Source: Nemophila menziesii
Taxonomy: Eukaryota > Streptophyta > Magnoliopsida > Boraginales > Hydrophyllaceae
Length of the DNA: 64,000 bases
Direction of reading: 5' to 3'
NCBI GenBank assembly: GCA_029959085.1
Contig: JARWIR010000010.1
Coordinates: 10,189,001 to 10,253,000, forward strand
The position numbers and the translations under genes were made by a program. Every line of letters starts with the position of its first letter. Position 1 is the first letter of the stretch. Below, in pieces: positions 1 through 12,720 of this stretch. The notes under the pieces were generated by a model. It was not told the DNA's origin. It worked only from the letters and a program-made list of their open reading frames with translations, and searched no databases.

Positions 1-160
1 TGTAGTCGTTAAAAGCAAACATTACTAACGACTACGCGGTAGTCGATAAACATACCATGTAGTCGTTAAACATATGTAGTCGCTAGTGATGCTTGTCTTT
101 AGCGACTACAGCGCGTAGTCGCGAGAAGTTTAGTCGCTAGAGGCTTGCGCGGTAGTAGTG
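1..160. mobile_element. Terminal/subterminal end of a CACTA-type DNA transposon
   Basis: The block is packed with short motifs TAGTCGC / GCGACTA and GTAGTCGTT in both orientations, which is the usual look of CACTA subterminal repeats. It ends ...GGTAGTAGTG at 160, a plausible right terminus (reverse complement begins CACTACTACC). From 161 the sequence (ATTTAACTTTTTACT) matches the array repeat as seen near 9267-9280, so 160/161 is an insertion junction. The left end and the transposase lie outside the window, so the superfamily call rests on terminus and motif style only. Confidence 0.5.
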
Positions 161-745
161 ATTTAACTTTTTACTAATTAAGAATATTTGATATACTAAA
201 TATTCTTCTATAATCTACGTATAATTTATGTATTATTTGAAATTATATTATTTATTCGTTAAATCTTAAATCTCATAATTGTCCTGCTATGCGTATATCT
301 ATAATGAAATAAAATATATTCAAAAGAAACTAATTGACTAATCATTTATGCTACGGAATTTCACAATGGATAGTTACCAAATATATAAAATCGAGTTGCT
401 AAAATATTGTATATGTTTGTTATATATACATATATATATATATATATGGTTGCCATTATTAGTGATGCTAGTTAATGATTTTTTTGTCAAAATTAAATAA
501 TAATATTATTTAATGTCATCTTCCGACCTTCCTTGCTAAAATACATTGTCAAAGACGATGTCGCGGTAGTTGATTGAACAAAAAAAAATCCTCACAAATT
601 TGATAAACACGCATAACTTATAAATTTTCCAGAACACACAAAGTTTTATGAGGGTTTAATGTATAAGGCATTTGATAATGCGGAAAATGCCCATCGTTGT
701 TTATAATAAAGGGTTTTGTTATGGCATTGTCAGGCGGTTTTGTTA
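161..745. repeat. Left flank of array unit 0
   Basis: This stretch matches the beginning of every other array unit (3334, 9277, 19495, 25267). It runs through the landmark GATATACTAAATATTCTTC, a short AT microsatellite near 423-446, ATGTCATCTTCCGACCTTCC and GGAAAATGCCCATCG. Homology stops near 745, where units A-D go on into LINE sequence but unit 0 goes into a different interior. No convincing coding content. Confidence 0.75.
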
Positions 746-1003
746 TAAAAATTGATGAAAATAATGTAAGACAACTCTCTTTGGTCTGGTTCACAGGTCC
801 ACCAACTACCTCAGTTCCATCAAGATCAGAATCCGTTCTGCCTTCTCCATAAGTGAAACACATTGTTCCATATAACATTCTTCGTTTATCTTTAACTTAA
901 ATGCAAGTACGGAGTGAAAAGTTTCTATGTTACAATTGCGAAGATCGGTATGTGGTTGGATATCGTTGTAAATCCAGGCCTCAATTGTTTCTCTTAAATT
1001 CAT
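618..1003 (-). pseudogene. Unidentified coding-like remnant in the unit 0 interior
   Basis: Two overlapping minus-strand frames are open here: 806-1003 (65 aa, beginning MNLRETIEAW) and 618-878 (86 aa). Their composition is less AT-biased than the surroundings, and the 745-1003 part is absent from units A-D. The frames could be two exons of one broken gene or one gene with a frameshift. I do not recognise the family. The part below ~745 is array flank, so the true remnant is probably only 745-1003. It lies next to the WRC exon on the same strand. Confidence 0.25.
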
Positions 1004-1640
1004 AAAGTGATAATAATTACTCTACTTCGATGGCTATAGACGTACCTCCATATATATATATTTTAGTTTTGTTTGATACAAATTTATCAAGTTTAGTACC
1101 TCGAGGGCAATGTTTACTTTCAAGAAAGAGATAATGTTATGAAGGCTAGAATTAATATATAAGAATAATGAGTAAATATATATTAAGTAAATAGAATACA
1201 AATGTTATTATCTATAATAGTTATTCTATACATCTATAAGTAATTCATGTACATGGAAAAAATAGGAATCAACCAATGAAGTTTTATTTTATTTTTGTCG
1301 TTTAAGATTTTATTTTTTAATTATTGTTTTATTTTTCTCTAAATTAGATTATTCATTACAATTTTTTTAGATTATTGAAAGGAATTGACATCATTTTCAC
1401 TCAAAAGGTTTTCCATTTACATAAATAGAAGATAAATCACCTACAAACAAGGTATAGATTCACTATAATATTTACCTTTGATTTACAATTACATTTACAT
1501 TGCTAACTTCTTCTACATTACTTAATCTGCATCTCTTTATTTTATTCTTAGTATTTTCCTTTTCATAATACATCCGCTTTTCACCTGCAATTTGTTCTCC
1601 CAACCGTAACTGAAATCTTCATAAGCAAAAATGGTAGATG
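1004..1640. other. AT-rich spacer, no recognisable feature
   Basis: I see no gene, terminal repeat or RNA here. The sequence is unique to unit 0 within this window and separates the unidentified minus-strand remnant from the WRC exon. Confidence 0.5.
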
Positions 1641-1757
1641 ATGCTTGATGTTAGCAGGAAATTACACCACCGAAGGCGACAAAAGTGGGAAATGTTGATT
1701 AATTACTCGGAGACTCTGTAATTGTAGAAATTCGACCACCAGAAGCCACCGAGATAG

Positions 1758-1970
1758 CTAGGTGTGAAGTTTGACATTCGACGTTATCAGCTTCCTCTTC
1801 CTAGACCTTTCGTAATAAAGCTTTCTAGCTAAAGAATGCTTCTCACATTGAGGGAAACCATTCATGGATTTCTCTTTGCATCTCCAATTAGTCCTCCTTT
1901 CTTTACATCTCCACTTCTGATCATCATGTCCATCACCTCCACCACCTACAAAATCATCACGCGCCACCAT
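1758..1970 (-). pseudogene. WRC zinc-finger exon/ORF fragment
   Basis: The minus strand reads a 70-residue frame from ATG (1970-1968) to TAG (1758). It starts MVARDDFVGGGGDGHDD and contains K-W-R-C then N-W-R-C, giving Cys22-x8-Cys31-x10-Cys42-x2-His45 followed by a basic tail (ERSRKRK). The plant WRC domain is C-x9-C-x10-C-x2-H with Trp-Arg-Cys, a DNA-binding/nuclear-targeting motif found in growth-regulating factors and in some JmjC demethylases. This copy is one residue short in the first spacing. The ATG follows a possible splice acceptor (CAAATAG at 1971-1977 on this strand) and lies downstream of the conserved leader at 1975-3333, so it may have been the first coding exon. No further exons of a WRC protein are visible, so it is probably a captured or orphaned fragment. 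The domain call is moderately secure. The parent gene is unknown. Confidence 0.5.
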
Positions 1971-1974
1971 ATCT

Positions 1975-3333
1975 ATTTGCTTTGTTTTATGTAATGGGTT
2001 ATTGTTGTGAGAAACCCTAAATAATATTTCATACACATGATAGCGCCTACAAAAACACAAAAGAATAATGTAGTTAGAAATTGTTTTGTATCATTTACAC
2101 TCGATAAACAAACACATTATTATGACTAGATAATTTTTAACTACCACGTGCATCTCAATGTCTACGTCAAACTTCTGTATAATTAATATATTGTCTCAAG
2201 TATGTAAAATATACAATATAGGTAAATAAAATAAAAATGATTGTTAAAGTAAAGGTTCATTTCCTTAACTGTAATTTTGAATTGAAAACAAGTATCACAA
2301 TTGCACAATTTAGCTTGGAAAACTACTTTTGTTAGTACAACCAAATGAATACTAAAATGACTATTTATCCCTCAGGAATCCTTAACCCAAGATAATTGAA
2401 TACTACTAAAATAAACACCTCCACTATGGAAAAATCCACAAATACCCAACTTCTAACTATATACATATCACAAGTAAAAATTAACATTATATTTGCACCA
2501 ATTAAAGTAGTATATTAAAAAAATGCTGAATTAACTTCTAATTATAATTAATTATTTGAGTATATGTTTACAATAAACATTTAATCATGTGTTAACTATA
2601 TACTCCCTACTTTAATGTTATATAATCTTCTACATTGATCAAATCAAATATTGATGTGAATTGACCATAACTAAACAATATGATGCAAAAAAATAGCACA
2701 ATAAAATTTAGATATTTAATAAGAGAAAATGTCATATAATGGAAGATACAAAAGGGTATTATCAATAAAATCCACAAGAAAGAACTAAGAAGTAATTGAA
2801 TTATTAAAAATATCAACAATCTAACCTTTTTTGAGTCTTATTTATATGATTCTTGATTTGAAATGTAATGACCAACGATCTATAGATTGAATATTGAATA
2901 TATTACTTGACCGTGGATATTGGGACAATACATAATACACAAAAAAGAAGAGAAGATTATGGCTATAGTGAAATAATAATTAGGAGGGGATTGAACAAGA
3001 GGAGTGAGTAGAATATATAGGCTGGCTAATATATTCCTATATTATTGTGTGTGAAATATATGTGAAGGATGATTTCAGGGTTTTGACAGCAAAAGTGACC
3101 TGTATATATGGTGGCGCATTTTAGGGTTTTGATAATAAGAGTGACCGATAACATTATCTGTTAAATAATTACAAAATTCAATACTATATAAATGAGACTT
3201 TTTTTTGATTATTTTTTTTAAAATAATTTTAAAGATATATGATTTGATTTACTAATAGAAAATTAAAAATTAACATTATATTAAATTTTTAATAAATTTT
3301 GAATTACTATATATTAATGATTGATATTTAAAC
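1975..3333 (-). repeat. Conserved right flank of unit 0, promoter/leader-like on minus strand
   Basis: The sequence is nearly the same as 7050-8400 (unit A), 12720-14070 (B) and 23040-24400 (C). Read on the minus strand it has TATA-rich and pyrimidine-rich stretches, then GATCGTTGG(T/C)CATTACATTT (near 2850-2880). That block recurs at 33620-33640 directly before a splice-donor-like site. I infer a promoter, 5' leader and first intron of a minus-strand transcription unit. The downstream exon differs between units: WRC here, ankyrin elsewhere. One GTGACCGATAAC motif lies at 3141. Confidence 0.5.
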
Positions 3334-4259
3334 TTTATATTAATTAATAATATTTGATATACTAAATATTCTTCGATAATCCATGTATAATTTATGTATT
3401 CTTTGAAATTATATTATTTATTCATTAAATCTTAAATCTCATAATTGTCCTACTATGCGTATATCTATAATGAAATAAAATATATACAAAAAAACTAATT
3501 GACTAATAATTTATGCTACGGTATTTCATAATTGGATAGTTACCGAAAATATAAAATCGAGCTGCTAAATTACTGTAGATGTTTTTTATATATATAGGGA
3601 TGTCATTATTAGTAATGATAGTTAATGATTTTTTTTGTCAAAATTAAATAATAATGTTATTTAATGTCATCTCCCGACCTTCCTTGCTAAAATACATTGT
3701 CATAAACAATGTCACGGTAGTTGATTGAATAAAAAAACATCCTCACAAATTTGATTAACACGCATAACTTATAAATTTGCCAGAACAAACATAGTATTAT
3801 GAGGGTTTATTCTGTTTTTTTGAGCTAGTAGGATTTGATTGCAAGAATAAAAAAATAAAATGATACCACAGTAAACATAGGAGGAGCTATGGCTTTATGT
3901 TGGTGGAAGGGTGAAAGTTATCCGTGCCAAGTATAAGTCATTTGACAATGTGGAAAATGCCCGTCGTTGTTTATCATAAAGGATTTTGTTATGGCATTGT
4001 CGGGGACTCGCATCGGCAAAATGATTAGTCTGAAATTTGTTTATCATAAAAGGTTTCATTATGGGTAGTCGCCTAGCGTCATCGTTGGTTCCAGATTAAT
4101 TGTTAGAAAAATGTCTTAAAGATAGATGGTGTTAATAGCAATAGAACAATTAATTTGAATATTTAACTTGTCATTAATATCACTTAGTAATTAATTTATT
4201 GCATGTGGTTTAGTTGTAACGATTATTCTCAGTTATTGCAAAAAATAAATTTTGGTTAT

Positions 4260-6760
4260 GTAAAATAGGTTACCTAGTGAGTCGTTGAAACACTCCTGGA
4301 ACATTATGGGACATGGCATAAATGAAGCTATAATGAGTTTATTTATTGATATTACTTCTCTCGAAGAGTTAAATGTGGTTGATATTATGTTTGTTCCAGA
4401 GATGAAAAACCCAATATTGGCCAAAGATTATGAACCAATTATTTGTTGTAAAGAGAGATACCAGATAATCACAAATATATTTGCAAACAAATTAAAGAGG
4501 GTGCTTCAATCTCTTATCTCAAATATTTAATAAGGTTTTTTTCATGGAAGAAGCATATTCAAGAAAATACTTGTTGCACAAGATATAGTAAAGGGTTACA
4601 GAAGATTAAGAATATCTTTTAGGTGGATACTAAAACTTGATATATAAAGGATTTATGATTCACTTAACTTAGAATCTGTTACCGAAACACTAATAGCAAT
4701 GAGGTTTCCTAAATAATTTATTTATTGAATTAAGATATGTGTAACTACCAATCAAACTCAATTTCCATCAAATGTAAGTCATCACAGAAATTTCGTTGGG
4801 ACCTAAGGATTGAGACAATGTGATACTCTATTACCATAAATGTTTGTTATTTTCATATCAATGCTCACACATATTCTAAGTACTCAAATTAAGTTTCAAA
4901 GACTTCAAAAAATATAGGAAAATTAGGATCAATCAGATACACATATTCAAAAGAGTTCAAAGATGTTCATAAAGGTGTCTGGTATGAATTTTGATGATGC
5001 TAAAAGAAATATCTTTTCATGGAGAATGGAACTCGAGTGTAAAACATAATATAGTGAGAATTTTTAACATACAAGATTTGGATTTACCTAATAAATACTT
5101 AAGATTTAATCATATAACATAAGATTACGCTTCAAGGATTGTGCCCCACTTCTAAGCAAATTGACATCAATAATGTGAAGTTGGACTTCCAAATGGTTGA
5201 CTTTTGGTGATAAGCTACATTTAATTCAATATCCTATAAGTAGATTAATATTTTATTAGTGTGAATTTTTCTCTCTTTCACAAAGTGTGATCAAAATTTT
5301 AACAAGTAGATAAGATATTTCTTGTGGAAGGGTACAAACAATTAAAAGGGGATGAATAAATAGCAACGGATTATGTATGATTACCAAAAATAAATGAGGC
5401 ATGGGATATATTTTCAAAAAAAAAACAAAGTCATTTTCAAAAAATGTTCCTGTTGCTTCTCAAAAAAATTAATTTAATCTAACTGGTTGGGTGAAATCTT
5501 ACTTAAAAGGAAGTAATTTTGGAAAGGATTCCTCATGGTGATGAAGAAAAGTTATCAAGGTGAGACCTTTTGCCTATCAGTTTGTATAACAATTTCAAGA
5601 TAATGGAAAATAAAAGGTTATATAAACATATACGTGTTTATCATTATGCCAGGTGGGTATCTAGTTATCTATGGTCATCATGTATGGTGGTCTGAACAAT
5701 GTAATGAATAGGAAGATCTTCAGCAATGGCTAAATTATTATACTATTAAGTAATTGTTGTAGACGGATACACTTGATTCTTGTAAAAGCTTAATGATGAT
5801 TTATGTCTTTCAAGTAAAAATAAATTTGGCTTTGAACGGTGCGATCCATCTGAGGACCCATGTCTTGCTTTATAATTTCGAATTCAACTATTGTGCCAAA
5901 TTAGATGGTTAATTGAAAATTAAGACTTAATTTGCAATTCATGTACTATAAGTCAAAAAAATATGGGAGAGTACAAGTTCATTTAAGGACGAATATGGTG
6001 TTGGTGTTTTTCAAATAGCCAAAAAACATATTTTTCTAGAAACTACAGTGTACACATTATAGATCAAAATTAATTGAAGAATATATGATGTGATATATAC
6101 GTTCGATAAATATATCACCATGGAATAGATTTAAACTTTAGAGATCATGGAGGTTCATTGAGAGAAACACTCAAAAAATGTGAAACCCATTATTTATGTA
6201 AAAAGGAATGGGGTTGCCTCGTATACCTCAAAATTGACATCATTACCGAGTGAGTGGAAACTGAGATATTAAACAATAAGTATTATTTGTTTAAAAATAC
6301 TGGTAGGATCAAATTAATATAAATTATTTGGTGCTACAATCGCTTTATCTCAAATAATTAATAAGTTTTTAATCATGGAAAAAGCATATCTAAGAATATA
6401 CTTGTTACAGAAGATATAGTAAAGGGTTACAAAATACTAAGAATGTCGATGGATACTAAAACTTGATATTATGAAAGGCTTTATGATTCACTTAGTTGGG
6501 AATTCAGTATCAAAATATTAATAGCAATGAGGTTTCCTATACAATTTGTTTATTGAATTAAGATGTGTATGACTACCGATCACACTCAATTTTGATCAAA
6601 TGAAGTCTTCATGGATATTTCCGTGGGACAGAAGGATTGAGGCAATGTGATACTCTATCACCATATATGTTTGTTATTTGCATATAGTGCTCACACAGAC
6701 GCTATGTACTCAAAGTAATATGGAATGTTAGATTCAATGACATCCAAAATGTAGAAAATT
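4260..6760 (+). pseudogene. Decayed L1-type LINE reverse transcriptase, unit A
   Basis: The open piece at 4285-4530 reads as the N-terminal part of a plant L1 reverse transcriptase: VDIMFVPEMKNPILAKDYEP then IICC...YQIITNIFANKLKRVL, matching the family pattern of a proline-rich lead, DYxPIxxCN, YKIIxKxxANRLK. Further pieces follow with many stops: a worn G-L-R-Q-G-D/SP-Y region near 4800, thumb-like FLWKG near 5310, and zinc-knuckle/tail pieces near 5700-6000. A second partial copy of the RT middle part appears at 6340-6700 (GLRQCDTLSPYMF-like near 6630-6670). No catalytic ADD box is readable. A functional enzyme is excluded. Confidence 0.75.
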
Positions 6761-6775
6761 AATATCATCGCGATT

Positions 6776-7050
6776 GGGTCCCCTAAAAAATCTGAACTAA
6801 GCAAAAACGCGACACCTTCAAGAGACCCACCTCTTCGTTCACTAGCTGCTTTTAATATCTCGATACTTAAAGCTGCGATAACATGATGAGGTACGTTTGA
6901 TAATAAATAGGCTACAATTTTAAGTTGACTACTTGAAGTAGCGGCCGTTAAAGCTAAACAAAGATCCTCATCTCTACAACCTCGTTTAACAAACCATTGT
7001 ACTACTTCTATACATCCACGCTCATATTAATGGTCTAATAAAAGATCCAT
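6776..7050 (-). pseudogene. Captured ankyrin-repeat protein exon, copy 1
   Basis: On the minus strand a frame reads CIEVVQWFVKRGCRDEDLCL, then LTAATSSSQLKIVAYLLSNV, PHHVIAALSIEILKAASERR and GGSLEGVAFLLSSDFLGDP. The spacing of hydrophobic residues and the EVV..FVKRG and AAYLL patterns are ankyrin-like, and I recognise the general type of a plant ankyrin-repeat gene without naming it. GC content is clearly higher than in the flanks. Both ends run into non-homologous sequence. A small deletion near 7015-7025 relative to copies 2 and 3 shifts the frame. It is an isolated exon, not a working gene. Confidence 0.6.
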
Positions 7051-8229
7051 TTGTTTTGTTTTCTGTATTGGGTTATTGTTGTGAAAAACCCTACAAAATT
7101 ATTCATACACATGATAGCACCTACAACAACACAAACAAATAATGTAATTAGAAATGTTTTGTATCATTTACACTCGAGAAACAAACACATTACTTTGACT
7201 AGAAATTTTTTAACTACCACATGCATCTTAATGTCTACTTCAAACCTCTATAGAATTAATTAATATATTATCTAAAGTATGTAAAATATACAATATAGGT
7301 AAACAAAATAAAAAGATTATTAAAGCTAAAGGTTCATTTCCTTAACTGTAATTTTGACTTGAAAACAAGTATCACAATTGCATATTTTAGATTCGAAAAC
7401 TACTTTTATTAATACATTATAGAAAAATGACCATTTATACTTCAGGTATTGTTAACCCAAGAAAATTGAATACTACTAAAATAAACACCTCCACTATGAA
7501 AAAATACAGAAAAATCCACAAATATCCAACTTCTAACTATATACAAATCACAAGTAAAAATTAATATTATATTTGCACCAATTGAAGTAGTATATTATAA
7601 AACAATGTTGAATTAACTTCTAATTTCTAATTATAATTTGAGTATATGTTTACAATAACCATTTACTCATGTGTTTACTATGTACTCTCTACTTTAATGT
7701 TATATAATCTTCTACATTGATCAAATCAAATATTAATGTAAATTTACCATAACTAACAATATGACTCATAAAAAAACACAATAAAATTTTAGATATTTAA
7801 TTAATATGAGCATATGTCATATAATGGAAGATACAAAAGGGCATTATCAAAACTATCGACAAGGAAGAACTAGAAATAATTGAATTATTAAAAAATATCA
7901 ATAATCTAACCTTTTATGAGTCTTATTTATATGACTCTTGATTTGAAATGTAATAACCAACGATCTATAGATTGAATATTGAATTTATTACTTGACAGTG
8001 GATATTGGGACAATACATAATACACAAAAAGCATGATAAAATTATTGTCACAGTAAAATAATGATTAGGTGGGGATTGAACAAGAGGAGTGGCTAGAATA
8101 TATAGGCGGGCAAATATATTCCTATATTATTGTGTGTGAAATATATGTGAAGGGTGACTTTAGGGTTTTGACAGCAAAAGAGACCATTATATATGGTTAC
8201 GCATGTTAGGGTTTTGATAAACACAGTGA

Positions 8230-9276
8230 GTGACCGATAACATTATCTGTTACACAATTAAAAAATTGAAATTATATAAATGAGACCTTTTTTTAATTAT
8301 TTTTTAAAAATAATTTTAAAATTATATGATTTGTATTAATAAAATAAAATTAGAAATTAACATTAAATTTTAATAAATTTTGAATTACTATATATTGGTA
8401 TATTTAAACTTTTTACTAATTAAGAATATTTGATATACTAAATATTCTTCTATAATCTACTATAATTTATGTATTATTTGAAATTATATTTTTTATTCTT
8501 TAAATCTTAAATTTCATAATTGTCCTACTATGCGTATATCTATAATGAAACAACATATATACAAAAAGAGACCATCATAAGTATGATTATAGGGTTTTGA
8601 CAGCAAAAGAGACCATTACATATGGTGGTGCAAGTTTGGGTTTTGATAATAAGAGTGACCGATAACATTATCTGTTACATAATTAAAAAATTCAAAAATA
8701 TATAAATAGGACTTTTTTTGATTATTTTTGTAAAAAAAACTTTAATGTTATATGATTTGAGTTATAAATAGAAAATTAAAAATTATCATTAAATTAAATT
8801 CTATTAAATTTTAATTACTATATATTGGTGATTGATATTTAAACTTTTTACTAATTACGAATATTTGATGTACTAAATATTCTTCTATAATCTACGTATA
8901 ATTTATGTGTTATTTGAAATTATATTTTTTATTCGTTAAATCTTAAATCTCATAATTGTCCTACTATGCGTACATCTATAATGAAACAAAATATATAAAA
9001 AAAAGAGACTATCATAAGTATGATTATAGGGTTTTTATAGCAAAAGAGACCAATATATATGGTGGAGCGTGTTAGGAATTGATAATAAGAGTGACCGATA
9101 ACATTATCTGTTACATAATTAAAAAATTCAAAATTATATAAAAGAGACTTTTTTTATTATTATTTAAAAAATAACTTTAAAGTTATATGATTTGAGTTAT
9201 TAATAGAAAATTAAAAATTAACATTAAATTAAATTTTAATAAATTTTGAAATACTATATATTGGTGATTGATATTT
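8230..9276. repeat. Triplicated ~430 bp subrepeat, unit A
   Basis: Three tandem monomers start at the motif GTGACCGATAACATTATC (8230, 8655, 9091) and each contains GATATACTAAATATTCTTC (landmark positions near 8430, 8868 and 9298). Spacing is 425-436 bp. The same triplication occurs in units B and C but is single in unit 0 and at 3141-3350, so it arose within the array before its expansion. No coding potential. Confidence 0.85.
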
Positions 9277-10049
9277 AACTTTTTACTAATTAAGAATATT
9301 TGATATACTAAATATTCTTCTATAATCTACGTATAATTTATGTATTATTTGAAATTATATTATTTATTCGTTAAATCTTAAATCTCATAATTGTCCTGCT
9401 ATGCGTATATCTATAATGAAATAAAATATATACAAAAAAAAAATAATTGACTAATCATTTATGCTACGGAATTTCACAATGAATAGTTACCAAATATATA
9501 TATATATGTAGGGTTGCCATTATTAGTGATGCTAGTTATTGATTTTTTTTGTCAAAATTAAATAATAATATTATTTAATGTCATCTCCCGACCTTCCTTG
9601 CTAAAATACGTTGTCAAAGACGATGTCGCGGTAGTTGATTGAACAAAAAAAACATCCTCACAAATTTGATAAACACGCATAACTTATAAATTTTCTAGAA
9701 CACACAAAGTTTTATGAGGGTTTAATGTATAAGGCATTTGATAATGCGGAAAATGCCCATCGTTGTTTATCATAAAGGGTTTATTATGACATTGTCAGGG
9801 GGTTTGCATCGTCAAATGATTAGGCTGAAATTAGTTTATCATAAATGGTTTCATTATTGGCCTAGCATCATCGTTGGTTTCAGATTAATTGTTAGAAAAA
9901 AGTCTTAAAGATAGATTGTGTTTATAGCATTAGAGAAACTAATTTGAATATTTAACTTGTCATTAATATCACTTAGTAATTAATTTATAAAATGTGGTTT
10001 AGTTGTAACGATTATGCTCGGTTATTGCAAAAAATGAATTTGGGTTCTA

Positions 10050-12440
10050 TAAAATAGGACCTAGTGTGTCGTTGAAACACTCCTGTAACACTATGGGACA
10101 TGCCATAAATGAAGCTTTAATGAGTTTATTTACTGATAATACTTTTCCCGAAGAGTTAAATATGGTTGATATTACGTTGGTTCCAAAGATGAGAACTCCA
10201 ATATTGGCCAAAGACTATGAACCAATTATTTGTTGTAATGAGATATACAAGATAATCACAAATATATTTTCAAACAAATTAAAAAGGGTGTTACAATTTC
10301 TTATCTCAAATAGTTAATAAGCTTTTTTATGGAAGAAGCATATTTGAGAAAATACTTGATGCACAAGATATAGTAAAGGGTTACAGAAGATTAAGAATAT
10401 CTTCACTTAACTTGATATATGAAGGATTTATGATTCACTTAACTTGGAATCTGTTACCGAAACACTAATAGCAATGAGGTTTCCTAAATAATTTATTTAT
10501 TGAATTAAGATATGTATAACTACCAGTCAAACTCAATTTTCATCAAATGTAAGTCATCACATAAATTTCCTTGGGACCTAAGGATTGAGACAATGTGATA
10601 CTCTATTACCATAAATGTTTATTATTTTCATATCAATGCTCACACATATTCTAAGTACTCAAATTATGTTTCAATGACTTCCAAATTATAGGAAAATTAA
10701 GATCAATCGAATACGCATATTCAAAAGAGTTCAAAGATGTTCATAAAAGTGTCTGGTATGAATTTTGATGATGCTAAAAGAAATATCTTTTCATGGAGAA
10801 TGGAACTCAAGTGTAAAACATAATATAGTGAGAATTTTTAACATAAAAGATTTGGATTTGCCTAATAAATACTTAAGATTTAATCATATAACATAAGATT
10901 ACGCTTCAAGTTGTGCCCCACTTCTCAGCAAATTGACATCTAGAACGTGAAGTTGGACTTCCAAATGGTTGACTTTTGGTGATAAGCTACATTTCATTCA
11001 ATATCCTATAAGTAGATTAATATTTTATTAGTGTGAATTTTTCTCTCTTTCACAAAGTGTGATCAAAATGTTAACAAGTAGAATAAGATATTTCTTGTGG
11101 AAGGGTACAAACAACTAAAAGGGGATGAATAAATAGCAACGGATTATGTATGATTACCAAAAATAAATGAGGCTTGGGATATATTTTCAAAAAAAAACAA
11201 AGTCATTTTCAAAAAATATTGGGCCTGTTGCTTCTCAAAAAAATCAATTTAATCTAACTGGTTGGGTGAAATCTTACTTAAAAGGAAGTAATTTTGGAAA
11301 GGATTCCTCATGGTGATGAAGAAAAGTTATCAAGGTGAGACCTTTTGCCTATCAGTTCGTATAACATTTTCAAGATAATGGAAAATAAAAGGTTATATAA
11401 ACATATAAGTGTTTATCATTATGCCAGGTGGGTATCTAGTTATCTATGGTCATCATGTATGGTGGTCTGAACAATGTAATGGATAGGAAGATCTTCAGCA
11501 ATGGCTAAATTATTATACTATTAAGTAATTGTTGTAGACGGATACACTTGATTCTTGTAAAAGCTTAATGATGATTCATGTCTTTCAAGTAAAAATAAAT
11601 TTGGCTTTGAACTGTGCGATCCATCTGAGAACCCATGTCTTGCTTTATAATTTTGAATTCATCTATTGTGCCAAATTAGATGGTTAATTGAAAATTAAGA
11701 CTAAATTTGCAATTCATGTACTATAAGTCAAATAAATATGGGAGAGTAAAAGTTCATTTAGGGGCGAATATGGTGTTGGTGTTTTTTCAAATATCCAGAA
11801 GACATATTTTTTTAGAAACTACAGTGTACACATTATAGATCAAAAGCAATTGAAGAATATATGATGTGATATATACGTTTGATAAATATATCACCATGGA
11901 AATAGATTTAAACTTTAGAGATCATGGAGGTTCATTGAGAGAAACACTCAAAAAATGTGAAAACCATTATTTCTGTAAAAAGGAATGGGGTTGCCTCGTA
12001 TACCTCAAAATTGACATCCTTACCGAGTGAGTGGAAACTGAGATGTTAAACAATAAGTATTATTTGTTTAAAAATACTGGTAGGATCAAATTAATATAAA
12101 TTATTTGGTGTTACAATCGCTTTATCTCAAAAACTTAATAAGTTTTTATTCATGGAAAAAGCATATCTAAGAATATACTTGTTACAGAAGATATAGTAAA
12201 GGGTTACAGAATACTAAGAATGTCTCATGGATGGATACTAAAACTTGATATTATGAAAGGCTTTATGATTCACTTAGTTAGGAATTAAGTATCAAAACAT
12301 TAATAGCAATGAGGTTTCCTATACAATTTGTTTATTGAATTAAGATGTGTATGACTACCGATCACACTCAAATTTGATCCAATAAAGTCTTCATGGATAT
12401 TTCCGTGGGACCTAAGGATTGAGACAATGTGATACTCTAT
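10050..12440 (+). pseudogene. Decayed L1-type LINE reverse transcriptase, unit B
   Basis: The best-preserved stretch (10066-10317) reads LNMVDITLVPKMRTPILAKD then YEPIICCNEIYKIITNIFSN and KLKRVLQFL, the canonical start of the plant LINE RT palm/fingers. The remainder is riddled with stops but stays collinear with units A, C and D. Relative to unit A there is a deletion of ~115 bp just before the ankyrin exon (12440). Confidence 0.75.
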
Positions 12441-12441
12441 C

Positions 12442-12720
12442 ACCTAAAAAATCTGAACTAAGCAAAAACGCGACACCTTCAAGAGACCCACCTCTTCGTT
12501 CACCAGCTGCTTTTAATATCTCGATACTTAAAGCTGCTATAACATGATGAGGTACGTTTGATAATAAATAGGCTGCAATTTTAAGTTGACTACTTGAAGT
12601 AGCGGCCGTTAAAGCTAAACAAAGCTCCTCATCTCTACAACATCGTTTAACAAACCATTGTACTACTTCTATACATCCTCGTTCAGACGCTCATATTAAT
12701 GGTCTTAGAAAAGATCCATT
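12442..12720 (-). pseudogene. Captured ankyrin-repeat protein exon, copy 2
   Basis: Same antisense exon as at 6776-7050 and the best preserved of the three. The frame extends upstream through GSFLRPLI, one stop, then ASERGCIEVVQWFVK and onward to LLSSDFLGD. The single stop stands where an ankyrin protein would be expected to have Trp. The left junction is different from the other two copies: the LINE sequence is deleted right up to the exon end. Confidence 0.6.

Larger units (their letters stand above)
3334..9276. repeat. Array unit A (~5.9 kb)
   Basis: First full unit of the direct tandem array. Order: AT-rich left flank (3334-4020), LINE remnant (4260-6760), antisense ankyrin exon (6776-7050), conserved leader-like flank (7050-8229), triplicated ~430 bp subrepeat (8230-9276). 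The boundary is set at the landmark GATATACTAAATATTCTTC, which recurs at the start of every unit. Copies diverge by scattered substitutions and small indels, so the duplication is not very recent. Confidence 0.85.
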
